Of a DNA stretch of 64,000 bases, positions 36,489-44,660 are shown one piece after another. Position 1 is the first letter of the stretch. Every line of letters starts with the position of its first letter. The notes under the pieces are model-generated. The model was given only the letters and a program-made list of their open reading frames with translations, was not told the origin of the DNA and did no database searches. The stretch spans positions 2,232,001 to 2,296,000 of the forward strand of contig OZ271919.1 in NCBI GenBank assembly GCA_965602035.1. The letters are read 5' to 3'. A program made the position numbers and the translations under genes. Source of the stretch: Natronospirillum sp965602035 (lineage in GTDB: Bacteria; Pseudomonadota; Gammaproteobacteria; Pseudomonadales; Natronospirillaceae).

Positions 36489-36980
36489 TCAGTTTCCGTC
36501 AGGATCAACGACAAGCAGGGGCTGACCGTATTCAACCGCGGCGTTGTTTTCCGCGATCACTTCCACCACGGTGCCGGCCACGTCGCTGGCGACGCTGTTG
36601 TAGACCTTCATGACTTCAATCAGCCCGACCGTGTCACCGACCTCTACACGGTCGCCGACTGACACATAGGGTGGATCATCCGGCGACGGCGAGCTGAAGA
36701 ACACACCGACCACGGGCGCGGTAAGCACATGATGATTCGGGTTACGGGCCGGCTCTGCCGGCGATGCCGTGTCAACCGGCTCAGGCGGGGTCGTCGTAAC
36801 CGGTTGCGCCGCCGGAGCAGCGGGTGCACTGCTGTCCGCTCCGGCCACGCTGCCATTCGTTGCCAGGCCTGACTCACCGAGGGTGACCTTCAGGTCACCG
36901 ACTTCCAGATTGAAATACTGGTACCCGGATTCCCGTACCGTGTTGAGTATGGTGATAATGTCATCTCGGCTCAGTTCCAT
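36489..36980 (-). CDS. Biotin carboxyl carrier protein (AccB-like)
   Basis: The 163-residue protein has an AccB-like N-terminal helix (MELSRDDIITILNTV), a proline-alanine linker and a C-terminal biotinyl domain. The biotinylated Lys is in IEVMKVYN, where most homologues read EAMKM. It should carry carboxyl-biotin to or from the carboxyltransferase encoded next. It is separate from the housekeeping AccB, which would normally sit beside accC; no accC is here. It lies between the CoA transferase and carboxyltransferase genes. Confidence 0.88.
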   Translation of the reverse strand: MELSRDDIITILNTVRESGYQYFNLEVGDLKVTLGESGLATNGSVAGADSSAPAAPAAQPVTTTPPEPVDTASPAEPARNPNHHVLTAPVVGVFFSSPSPDDPPYVSVGDRVEVGDTVGLIEVMKVYNSVASDVAGTVVEVIAENNAAVEYGQPLLVVDPDGN

Positions 36981-37001
36981 AATTCGTTTGCCCTGAAACA
37001 G

Positions 37002-38180
37002 TCAGATAATGCCCGCCGACGCGTAGGCTCTCAGCGTTTCGCTGTCGACCCCCATCGCGCCAAGTATGTCGTTGGTATGCTCTCCGAGCGCAGGCGCCGC
37101 CTGGTCACCCGCTGCGCCCGGAACGTCGCCGTCTACAGCGGCAGCCGAACTGACGTAATCGATGCTCTGCCCGCGCTGACGGATGGAACGAATCACGCCC
37201 TGTGACCGAATCTGGTCTGCACCCAGCGCCTCATCGATGGTGTGGATAGCGCTCGCCGGCACTTCGTTCGCTACGAGCTGTTCAAGCCACCGGTCACGTG
37301 ACTGTGATGCGAAGGTCGTCTGAAGCTCGCGGTGCAGCGCGTGGTAGTTCGCAATGCGCTCGGGCCGGCTTGAAAACCGGGGATCGGTGGCCAGGTCATG
37401 GCGGCCGGTTACGGTCACGAGGCGGTCCCAGAACTTCTGCGGTGAGGACAGGTGAACGGCGAAGGGCTTGTGGTCCGCGTCGACAAACGCAAAAGACTGG
37501 GAGTTGTAGGCTCTCGACAGCTTGTCGGCAATTTTCCCTTCCATGGCGTAATTGGCGACCGCCAGTGGTTGGAAGGCCAACGACGCCGCGACCATGCTTG
37601 TATCAACCCGGCACCCTTCGCCCGACACCCCGCGTCGGACCAACGCTGCCAGAATGGCCGACGCCGCCTGTTGCCCGGACAACTGATCCGACATGGGTGG
37701 GCCCACAGGTTCGGGCGAGTTCATATCCGTAAGCTGGCTCCAGAGGCCGCTGTAGGCCTGGGCGATGGCATCGAAGGTGGGCCGGCTTTTCTCCGGTCCG
37801 TGCTGGCCCATGCCGGTTATGGAACAATACACAAGGCGCGGGTTCCGAGCGTGCAGGCGTTCGTAGTCCAGGCCCAGTCGCGCCATGACGCCGGGCCGGA
37901 AGTTCTCGATAACCACATCCGCTTCGGCGAGCAGGCGCTCCAACAGCTCGCGACCTGAATCGTCTTTCAGGTTCAGCGTCAGGCTTTTCTTGCCACGGTT
38001 CATCGCAAAGAACGCCGGGCTGACCGCATCGGTGCTTTCCTGCCACCCCCGAAACGGGTCGCCGCTTCCCGGCATCTCGATCTTGATGACCTCAGCACCA
38101 TAATCGGCCAGTATCAGGCCGGCATACGGGCCGCTGATAACGTTGGCAAGTTCAATGACGCGAATTCCATCAAGGAGCAT
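37002..38180 (-). CDS. CaiB/BaiF family CoA transferase
   Basis: The 392-residue family III CoA transferase begins MLLDGIRVIELANVISGPYAG and has DYGAEVIKIEMPGSGDPFRG, then RGKKSLTLNLKDDSGR and the catalytic aspartate region EADVVIENFRPGVMARLGLDY. It moves CoA between carboxylates and would activate the operon A substrate. ATG at 38180 gives the family N terminus and has AGGAG-like purines upstream; the frame is open to 38231. It is the first gene of operon A, divergent from LysR. Confidence 0.92.
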   Translation of the reverse strand: MLLDGIRVIELANVISGPYAGLILADYGAEVIKIEMPGSGDPFRGWQESTDAVSPAFFAMNRGKKSLTLNLKDDSGRELLERLLAEADVVIENFRPGVMARLGLDYERLHARNPRLVYCSITGMGQHGPEKSRPTFDAIAQAYSGLWSQLTDMNSPEPVGPPMSDQLSGQQAASAILAALVRRGVSGEGCRVDTSMVAASLAFQPLAVANYAMEGKIADKLSRAYNSQSFAFVDADHKPFAVHLSSPQKFWDRLVTVTGRHDLATDPRFSSRPERIANYHALHRELQTTFASQSRDRWLEQLVANEVPASAIHTIDEALGADQIRSQGVIRSIRQRGQSIDYVSSAAAVDGDVPGAAGDQAAPALGEHTNDILGAMGVDSETLRAYASAGII

Positions 38181-38254
38181 AGTCTGGTGTCCCCAGTGGG
38201 TGGATGTCTGCGGGAATTGCCAGACCATCAACCCGTTTTTGTTATTGACTGTGC

Positions 38255-38292
38255 TTGACTATAGTGAGCCCATATTTATATTTCCAATATAA
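38255..38292 (+). promoter_or_regulatory. LysR promoter overlapping a palindromic operator
   Basis: TTGACT (38255-38260), 16 bases, then TATATT (38277-38282) form a sigma-70-like promoter toward the first LysR gene. TTATATT (38276-38282) and AATATAA (38286-38292) form a perfect 7-3-7 palindrome covering that -10. LysR proteins often bind dyads in the divergent spacer and repress themselves, so this is the best candidate operator for operon A and LysR. Confidence 0.6.
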
Positions 38293-38337
38293 GTTAGATA
38301 AATGATTTTAATGTTTTATATAAAATAGGTTTTACTA

Positions 38338-39270
38338 ATGGTAGAGCTTCGTCACTATCGGTATTTTGTTGCTGTTGCCGAAGAACAGCATTTTGGCCGG
38401 GCGGCTGAGCGCCTTCATATGACGCTGCCGCCGCTGAGTATGCAGATAAGACAGTTGGAGGATCACATTGGCGTCCCGCTATTCGCACGGGGTAAACGAC
38501 CCATACAGCTCTCGTCGGCAGGCAGGGAGTTTTACGCCTACGCGCGCAATGTGCTCCAGCAGTCCGATGCCGCGGTAAACCGTGCCAGACAGTCCGCTGC
38601 CGGAGAGCTTGGCAGCCTCACCATGGCAGTCACGGCGGCGTCCCTGCTGGGCCCTCTGCCGCGACTCATCAGCGAATTCAACAGCCGCTTTGCGGGTGTC
38701 TCGCTCAATTTCCGCGAAATGGTGACCGTTGACCAGCTACAGGCACTGGAGAACCGACTCATTCATCTCGGTGTCATGCGCCCGGCACTTATACCGGAGG
38801 CCATCCGTTCGCGCGTCTTCCAGACAGAGCCACTGGTCGTCGCGCTGCCACACGATCACCCGCTGACCGCATTTGACCGAATCACACCGGAGCAGCTCGA
38901 TGGCCGGACATTCATCAATTATGATCGTCGCAATTCCCCCTACTTTTACCGTCTCACCCAGGGGTTCCTGTTACGGCATCACCTGCAGACCCGAGCGGTA
39001 CTCGAAGCGTCTCAGCTCACGACGATCATCGCACTGGTAGGCACCGGCGCCGGTATCGCCCTGGCGCCCATGGCGGGGACCAACATAAGAATACAGGGAG
39101 TCGCGTTCCGCCCGCTTGATATGCCCGAACCGCCGCAGTCCGAGCTTCTCGTCTGCTGGCATGAACAGGAAAGCAGCCCAATACTGGAAAACCTGCTTCA
39201 GATTCTCGACCAGGGAAATGCTACGGTTACCGAAGACCACTCGCAGCGAGGCGATCATGGACAAACTTAA
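38338..39270 (+). CDS. LysR family transcriptional regulator, first of tandem pair
   Basis: The 310-residue protein has the winged HTH of LysR regulators in the first 60 residues (AAERLHMTLPPLSMQIRQLEDHIG) and a type 2 periplasmic-binding effector domain with FAGVSLNFREM and GTGAGIALAP. Its position divergent from the CoA transferase gene suggests that it controls operon A. No strong ribosome-binding site is seen; the start region is very AT-rich. The next LysR gene begins inside its last codons. Confidence 0.92.
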   Translation: MVELRHYRYFVAVAEEQHFGRAAERLHMTLPPLSMQIRQLEDHIGVPLFARGKRPIQLSSAGREFYAYARNVLQQSDAAVNRARQSAAGELGSLTMAVTAASLLGPLPRLISEFNSRFAGVSLNFREMVTVDQLQALENRLIHLGVMRPALIPEAIRSRVFQTEPLVVALPHDHPLTAFDRITPEQLDGRTFINYDRRNSPYFYRLTQGFLLRHHLQTRAVLEASQLTTIIALVGTGAGIALAPMAGTNIRIQGVAFRPLDMPEPPQSELLVCWHEQESSPILENLLQILDQGNATVTEDHSQRGDHGQT

Positions 39271-40153
39271 GCACATGGAAACCTTCGTCAAGATTGTCCG
39301 CACCGGCAGCCTCGCCAAAGCCTCTGAACTGCTCAATATTTCGCCGTCGCTTGCCAGTATGCACCTGAAGCAACTGGAGGAGTATCTCGGCAACCGATTG
39401 TTGGTACGCACCACCCGCCACATTGCACTGACCGAGGTGGGCCAGTCGTACTATCAGTTCTGTGCCGATGTCATTGCCCAGATTGAAGAGGAAGAACGTT
39501 ACCTTCAGCAGAGCCAGAAGGCGCCGAGCGGCAATATAAAGATCAGCTCGCCGATGATGGGCTTCAGCAACCTCAAGCTGGCCTCGACCGTGTCGGAGTT
39601 TCTCGAGCTGTACCCGGATATCAAGATCAGTCTGATCCTGAGCGATACCCGGCCGACACGGGCCTATCTGACCGAAGGGGGTTTTGATCTTGCCATAATC
39701 TTCGGTGAGCTGGAGGAAAGCTCAATGATCGCCCGCCGGATAGGGCGGGTAAAGCATGTGGCCTGTGCCTCGCCTCGCTATCTGGAACAGCACGCCGCAC
39801 CCTCCATGCCCTCGGACCTGGTGGGCCATAACTGCCTGATTCACCGAAAGGCGACGCCGGACTCGACCTGGCATTTCACCCGCGGGGAGCAGCATCATGC
39901 GGTACGGGTGAGCGGGACACTGGAAACCAACAGTATCTTTCTGGTTCGCGATGCGGCACTTGCCAACCTCGGGATCGGTGTACTGCCGACCTATTGCCTG
40001 GATGATGCACTGGAAACCGGCGCACTGGTGGAGGTCTTGCCGGAATACCATGTAGAAACCCAGGATATTCATGTCCTGTTTCCGTACAGCCGCTTTCTAC
40101 CGTACCGGATACGCGCATTTATCGATTACATGGTGCAGTCACTGGATGAATAG
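39257..40153 (+). CDS. LysR family transcriptional regulator, second of tandem pair
   Basis: The 298-residue protein has a LysR HTH (FVKIVRTGSLAKASELLNIS, LKQLEEYLGNRLLVR) and an effector domain with the GNIKISSPMMGF and LSDTRPTRAYLTEGGFDLAI segments, typical of the CrgA-like group. ATG at 39257 overlaps the previous LysR gene by 14 bases, with GCGAGG upstream. It is convergent with the last gene of operon B. Which operon it controls cannot be told from position. Confidence 0.92.
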   Translation: MDKLKHMETFVKIVRTGSLAKASELLNISPSLASMHLKQLEEYLGNRLLVRTTRHIALTEVGQSYYQFCADVIAQIEEEERYLQQSQKAPSGNIKISSPMMGFSNLKLASTVSEFLELYPDIKISLILSDTRPTRAYLTEGGFDLAIIFGELEESSMIARRIGRVKHVACASPRYLEQHAAPSMPSDLVGHNCLIHRKATPDSTWHFTRGEQHHAVRVSGTLETNSIFLVRDAALANLGIGVLPTYCLDDALETGALVEVLPEYHVETQDIHVLFPYSRFLPYRIRAFIDYMVQSLDE

Positions 40154-40165
40154 CCGCTGTGCCCG

Positions 40166-41542
40166 TCACACCCGGAAAACCAGCCCCTGTATCGCGACCA
40201 TGAACACCGTGTAGAGAATCAGCACGGTGGGGACATTGGTTCGTATCACATCGACCAACGACCGGTCGGTATAACTCTTGAGCAGACCAACGGTGCCACT
40301 GAAGGGGCTGACCAGGAAGGTCGACACACCGCCACACAAATAGGCGAGCGCGAGGAGCGTCGGGTCAAGGCCCGTCTGGCCGATATTGATTGAACCGGTC
40401 AGCAGCACAAGAAGCACAATCGGATGCAGCCCCAGGAATGAAAACCCGATAACGGCCAGGGGCAGAACCGCGTACACCAGGCTCGGAGCAAACCCGGTCA
40501 ATGCCGCTACTGCCATATTGCTGATCTCGGTGGTCAGGCCGGTCTGCTGCACGGTGCCGACAAAAAAGCCCGCACTGAGAAACACCATATACAATCCGTG
40601 CATCCGGGGAATCTGGCTCGTTGCATACTGCCCGACCTGCTGATTGAGCCCTCCAATACGCCCTTTGCACAGGCACCAGAGATAGGTGAAAGGGAATGTT
40701 ATCAGGACGATACTCGTGATCAGCCCGAGCTGGGCAAAACTCTCAAGGATGAACACCGTAACGATCAGAGCAATAACAACAGAGACGAGTTCGAAAAGCC
40801 GCCAACCGTAGGGCGCTGGTTGGTGAGCGGACTCGGCGACGGGTGTCAGCGGCTTCTCGTGCCGCCGAAGATACGCCCAATGCAGCAGAAAACTGAGTGA
40901 CAGCACGGTAAGACTCAGTGCCAGCAGCAGTGGCAATACGGAAAACCAGGCAACGCCAAAAGCCACCATTATGGTGCCCAGCATGCCCGAAAAGGGGGTC
41001 CAGATCAGAGGCGAGGTAAACCCCTGGGACATACTGAAATAGAGAAATCGTTCCTTGTTATCAACATTGTCGATCCGCATTACCGGTTGCAGTGACCGAT
41101 AGCTCATGGGCACAGCAGCAAGGTTGAGAAATATCCCATAGAAATAGGAGATCGTCAGTATGGACAGATACTCCGACCGCAGAGACCGGGCTTTATCCCG
41201 GATAAAAGCCATTATAGTGTCGTCGTAGCCGCAGACCCGGATAGGCAGCGAGACAACCGGCAGGACCGTGAAAAAAGCAACCACAAACAGCATGTCGCCG
41301 AAACTCAACAGGGCCGCCTCCGGCCCTGCCTCACGAAGAAGCAACACCAGCGTTCCGGCGGCAACAAACAGGCCGGAGATTACCCGTGCGCTGCTGCGGG
41401 CCTGAACGAACGTCAGCCCGATCACGAGTGCGATCAACACGGCAATAACGCGCTGGACGGTTACCGACGGCGTTACTTCCGAGACCAGAAACAGCGCGAT
41501 CAGTAGTCCATGCACTATCGTTACAATGGGGGTCAGTCGCAT
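40166..41542 (-). CDS. Multi-span permease, last gene of operon B (paralogue of operon A permease)
   Basis: The 458-residue protein has about 12 membrane segments and is a full-length paralogue of the operon A permease. It shares GFTSPLIWTPFSGMLG and GGVSTFLVSPFSGTVGLL with equivalent residues there. IT-superfamily-type transport is likely; the substrate is unknown. ATG at 41542 aligns with the paralogue's start; a TTG at 41572 overlapping the dctM stop is the alternative, and GAAGGAG lies between the two. Confidence 0.75.
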   Translation of the reverse strand: MRLTPIVTIVHGLLIALFLVSEVTPSVTVQRVIAVLIALVIGLTFVQARSSARVISGLFVAAGTLVLLLREAGPEAALLSFGDMLFVVAFFTVLPVVSLPIRVCGYDDTIMAFIRDKARSLRSEYLSILTISYFYGIFLNLAAVPMSYRSLQPVMRIDNVDNKERFLYFSMSQGFTSPLIWTPFSGMLGTIMVAFGVAWFSVLPLLLALSLTVLSLSFLLHWAYLRRHEKPLTPVAESAHQPAPYGWRLFELVSVVIALIVTVFILESFAQLGLITSIVLITFPFTYLWCLCKGRIGGLNQQVGQYATSQIPRMHGLYMVFLSAGFFVGTVQQTGLTTEISNMAVAALTGFAPSLVYAVLPLAVIGFSFLGLHPIVLLVLLTGSINIGQTGLDPTLLALAYLCGGVSTFLVSPFSGTVGLLKSYTDRSLVDVIRTNVPTVLILYTVFMVAIQGLVFRV

Positions 41543-41568
41543 AGCGCGAATCGAGCCGACTCCTTCAT

Positions 41569-42888
41569 TCAATACATCAGGCTCGGCAGCCAGGTGGCAA
41601 TCGATGGAATCAGCAGGACAATGAACAGAGCCAGCGCGTCCAGACCGATAAACGGCATTGCACTGCGGTAGATATCCATCATGGTGGTATCACGCGGCGC
41701 CACGCCCTTCATGACAAAAAGAATCATGCCGAATGGCGGACTGAACGTGCCGATCTCCATGGTGATGAGCATCAGCACACCGAACCAGATGGGGTCGAAG
41801 CCGAGCGCCGCGACGACCGGCATGAAAAGCGGCAGTGTGATCATCATTATGGCGATCTGCTCAAGGAACGTGCCCAGAACGAACACCAGCGCCAGCATGG
41901 CCAGCAGAATCAGGATCGGTGCCACATCGAGCGCCGTCACCGTATTGACCAGAACCCGGGTTGACCCCGTCAGCGACAATAACTGGCTGAACGCTGCCGC
42001 ACCGGCAATGATGAACATCACCAGCCCGGTCGTTTTGGCGGTGCTGACCAGAACCGAGCGGATAACAGGGAGCGTCAGGTTGCCATACGCCGAGGTAAGT
42101 ACAATGGCACTCAAAGCCCCCAGCGCCGCTGCCTCGGTCGGTGTCGCTACACCGAATACAATAGACCCGAGTACTGCGAAAATGATCAGTCCGAGAGGCA
42201 GAATGTATTTTATAACGCCAATCAACTTCTCGGCGGTCGTGAACCGCGCAGTTTCGTAGTCCGGTGCCAGCGAGGGGTTAAGGCGGCACCGGATAAGAAT
42301 ATACGCAAGATAGAGGCCGGCCATGACCAGCCCGGGCAGTATCCCCGCGATCAGCAGCGGACCCACCGGAATACCGGCAATGCTGCCCAGCAAAACGGCA
42401 ATGGTGCTGGGCGGAATGATGATTGCGAGACCCGCCGCACCCATAATGGGACCGAAGATCATCGGCTTTTTGTAGCCGCGCTCGCGCATTTCCGGAATCA
42501 GTGTCGACCCCAGAAGCGCCGTATTCGCCATGGCGGAGCCGCTGAGGTTGGAAAACAGGGCGCCACTGCCCAGAGTGAGCAGGGCCAACCGGCCCGGAAG
42601 CCGACCGATCAGCCGGGAAAGCGTATCAATGATATTTCCGACCAGCCCGGATCGGAACAGAGTTTCCCCCATCAGTATGAACAGGGGTATCGGGGTCAGC
42701 GAGAACTTGACCAGCGCATCGTAGGTGGAAATAACCAGCTGGGACATGCCGGTGTCGAAACCGAATGTCCAGACCATGAACAGGGTATTGATCCCGAGAA
42801 ATGCCAGTGCGATCGGCATGCCGATCGACATGAGCACCAGCAACCCACCGAGAAAGAAAATAAAATAAGCCCACCACTCAAGAAACAT
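41569..42888 (-). CDS. dctM: TRAP transporter large permease DctM
   Basis: The 439-residue membrane protein is the DctM family large subunit: ALAFLGINTLFMVW, ALFSNLSGSAMANTALLGSTLIPEM, and FLEQIAIMMITLPLFMPV with GTFSPPFGMILFVMKG. It has about 12 spans. With DctP and DctQ it forms a tripartite, sodium-driven carboxylate importer. It starts 11 bases after dctQ and ends at the start of the last permease gene. Confidence 0.95.
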   Translation of the reverse strand: MFLEWWAYFIFFLGGLLVLMSIGMPIALAFLGINTLFMVWTFGFDTGMSQLVISTYDALVKFSLTPIPLFILMGETLFRSGLVGNIIDTLSRLIGRLPGRLALLTLGSGALFSNLSGSAMANTALLGSTLIPEMRERGYKKPMIFGPIMGAAGLAIIIPPSTIAVLLGSIAGIPVGPLLIAGILPGLVMAGLYLAYILIRCRLNPSLAPDYETARFTTAEKLIGVIKYILPLGLIIFAVLGSIVFGVATPTEAAALGALSAIVLTSAYGNLTLPVIRSVLVSTAKTTGLVMFIIAGAAAFSQLLSLTGSTRVLVNTVTALDVAPILILLAMLALVFVLGTFLEQIAIMMITLPLFMPVVAALGFDPIWFGVLMLITMEIGTFSPPFGMILFVMKGVAPRDTTMMDIYRSAMPFIGLDALALFIVLLIPSIATWLPSLMY

Positions 42889-42899
42889 CGCTGCTCAGC

Positions 42900-43445
42900 T
42901 CACTCTGTGGATTGCGTGGAGGAAGAAGCATCCTCGGGGTCAATCCCCAGGACGACAGCCAGTAATTTCTGCAGTAGCTCAGAACACATCAGTGCGCCGC
43001 CGACCGGAATGACGGCCAGCAACAGGTAGCGGGGCGTCATCAGATTATTCTGCAGAATGATATTTCGTTCGTAGTTTTCGACCGTCAGGTTGAACGCCGC
43101 CACAGTGAACATGGCACAGATCACCAGCGACAACACGAGGCTCGTTACTGTCATTGCCATGAGCAGGCGCCCACGGGCCAGACTGGTAAAGATGTCGAAG
43201 GTCGCGTGGCCTCCCACGCGTATCAGGTAAGGTGCCGACAGAAAGGTGAAGTACAGAAGTATGTACTCACTCAGCTCAAACGACCAGCGCACCGACGCGT
43301 CCAGAAAGTACCGGCTCAGCGCATTTCCGGCCACAACAAACATGATGACGACCAGGGACAGCGATGCGATCGCGAGAAACAGCCGCTCAACCCAGTGATT
43401 TGCACAATTGAGACGGTTGTATGTTATTCGGAGCAGGCGATTCAT
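42900..43445 (-). CDS. dctQ: TRAP transporter small permease DctQ
   Basis: The 181-residue protein has four membrane spans and DctQ features (FVVAGNALSRYFLD, RVGGHATFDIF, then a C-terminal span near GGALMCSELLQK). It bridges the binding protein and large permease. Two hairpins separate it from dctP upstream, which suggests a transcript step that favours the binding protein. Confidence 0.92.
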   Translation of the reverse strand: MNRLLRITYNRLNCANHWVERLFLAIASLSLVVIMFVVAGNALSRYFLDASVRWSFELSEYILLYFTFLSAPYLIRVGGHATFDIFTSLARGRLLMAMTVTSLVLSLVICAMFTVAAFNLTVENYERNIILQNNLMTPRYLLLAVIPVGGALMCSELLQKLLAVVLGIDPEDASSSTQSTE

Positions 43446-43471
43446 AGGTGTCTCCGATTCCCGGGAACTAA

Positions 43472-43509
43472 GGAGACACCCCTCACCGAATCCGGTTCAG
43501 GGTGCCTCC
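43472..43509 (-). promoter_or_regulatory. Long imperfect hairpin between dctP and dctQ
   Basis: On the plus strand, GGAGACACCC (43472-43481) faces GGGTGCCTCC (43500-43509); in the minus-strand RNA the one mismatch becomes a G-U pair. An inner stem ACCG-aatc-CGGT (43485-43496) extends it. It lies about 60 bases after the dctP stop and probably protects or processes the dctP mRNA end. Confidence 0.6.
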
Positions 43510-43511
43510 GG

Positions 43512-43532
43512 GTCCGGCAGCGTTCGCCGGAC
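43512..43532 (-). promoter_or_regulatory. Second hairpin between dctP and dctQ
   Basis: GTCCGGC (43512-43518) pairs perfectly with GCCGGAC (43526-43532) around a 7-base loop. It is 38 bases downstream of the dctP stop. No T-tract follows, so mRNA stabilisation or partial termination is more likely than full termination. Confidence 0.55.
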
Positions 43533-43570
43533 TGTGTTGACAGCAATAATCGAGAGAAGGATGTCCGCAG

Positions 43571-44548
43571 TTATTTACGGAACATGTCTTCCATTTCCGC
43601 AGCTCGCTCCGGTGCGCGCTCTGCGAACCATTCCCAGGCAGCCCGGCTGGCGGTTTCCGTGAAGTACTCCGCGTCTTCCAGCTCAACGATTTCAACACCG
43701 GATTCACGCAGCGCGGCACGCTCCTGCTCAATCACCTCTGCCATGATTTCCACGCTGCGCTGTTCAACCTCCATCATCACCTCGTTGAAGGTCTCCTGGA
43801 GCTCCGGCGACATCCGATCCCATACGCGCGGGTTCACAATGATGCCTGTACCGGTCTGCCAGAAATAGGGCGTCAGTTGATAGCGAACATGGTCGTCAAA
43901 ACCGAGGTCGGTTACGCCCACATTCGGCCAGGACACACCGTCAACCACGCCGCGCTCCAGCGCCGTGTAGGTTTCACTGCCCGGAATCGTGGTGTAGGAA
44001 GCACCCAGCGCTTCGAGGAGCGATGAATACACCGCAGTCGCGCGGATATTCATGCCTTCAAGATCGGAAGTGCGACGTACTTCATCGATGGTGTAGATGG
44101 CGTACTGGCGACCCGGAGTACGGCCCAGATAGTGCACGCCTACTTTCTCCCGATGCAGGTTAACCAGGTAGTCATAGGCACCGGTTTCGCGTTCTTCCTG
44201 CGCCGTCAGCTCAGAGAAATCCATGGCGTACGCCTCGGGCATGGCTGACGCGTAGTAGGAACTGGTGGACAGTGCCATGTCCATGATGCCGTTCCGTACG
44301 GCCTCTGCCTGCTCAAACGACGGGATTGTCTCGGGCCCACCGACATACTCGATCGTGACCTGCCCGTTGGTCCGCTCTTCTATCATCTCCTTGAACTCGA
44401 ACAACGGAAGTACCAGGTCATTCGACTCCGGCCAGCCGGAAACCGTTCTCAGTGTGATCGAGTCCTGAGCCAACGCAACAGCCGGGCCGAGCGCCACTGA
44501 TACCGCGAGCCCTAACAGCGTAGTTCTTAGCATATCGGGTTTTCTCAT
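43571..44548 (-). CDS. dctP: TRAP transporter substrate-binding protein DctP
   Basis: The 325-residue periplasmic protein has a signal peptide (about 1-25, ending VALA-QD) and the DctP-type signature near residue 140: RTPGRQYAIYTIDEVR and LEGMNIRATAVYSSLLEALGAS, followed by ERGVVDGVSWPNVG. The Arg in NIRATAVYS is the usual carboxylate clamp, so the ligand is an organic acid, by inference. ATG at 44548 has GAGGAC upstream; an ATG at 44554 is equally open. Confidence 0.93.
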   Translation of the reverse strand: MRKPDMLRTTLLGLAVSVALGPAVALAQDSITLRTVSGWPESNDLVLPLFEFKEMIEERTNGQVTIEYVGGPETIPSFEQAEAVRNGIMDMALSTSSYYASAMPEAYAMDFSELTAQEERETGAYDYLVNLHREKVGVHYLGRTPGRQYAIYTIDEVRRTSDLEGMNIRATAVYSSLLEALGASYTTIPGSETYTALERGVVDGVSWPNVGVTDLGFDDHVRYQLTPYFWQTGTGIIVNPRVWDRMSPELQETFNEVMMEVEQRSVEIMAEVIEQERAALRESGVEIVELEDAEYFTETASRAAWEWFAERAPERAAEMEDMFRK

Positions 44549-44572
44549 GATCATGTCCTCAATTGTTATGAT

Positions 44573-44635
44573 TGTCTCGAGACACCACTGCGGTGCAGTG
44601 CGCCTCTCGTTCACCTGACTGCTCTGGCAGAGCAG
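44573..44635. promoter_or_regulatory. Three palindromes between the hydrolase gene and dctP
   Basis: TGTCTCGAGACA (44573-44584) is a perfect 12-bp palindrome. CACTGC-ggt-GCAGTG (44586-44600) is a 6-3-6 inverted repeat. CTGCTCTG-g-CAGAGCAG (44619-44635) is an 8-1-8 inverted repeat. All fall in the 112-base gap between the hydrolase stop and the dctP start inside operon B. They may be operators or an internal promoter control region, or RNA hairpins. Confidence 0.5.
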
Positions 44636-44660
44636 CCGTCAGCATGCTCGTTTCACCGGC

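Noticed and set aside
35230..36525. 431-codon open frame on the plus strand
   Set aside because: It is antisense to the carboxyltransferase gene, whose motifs are clear.
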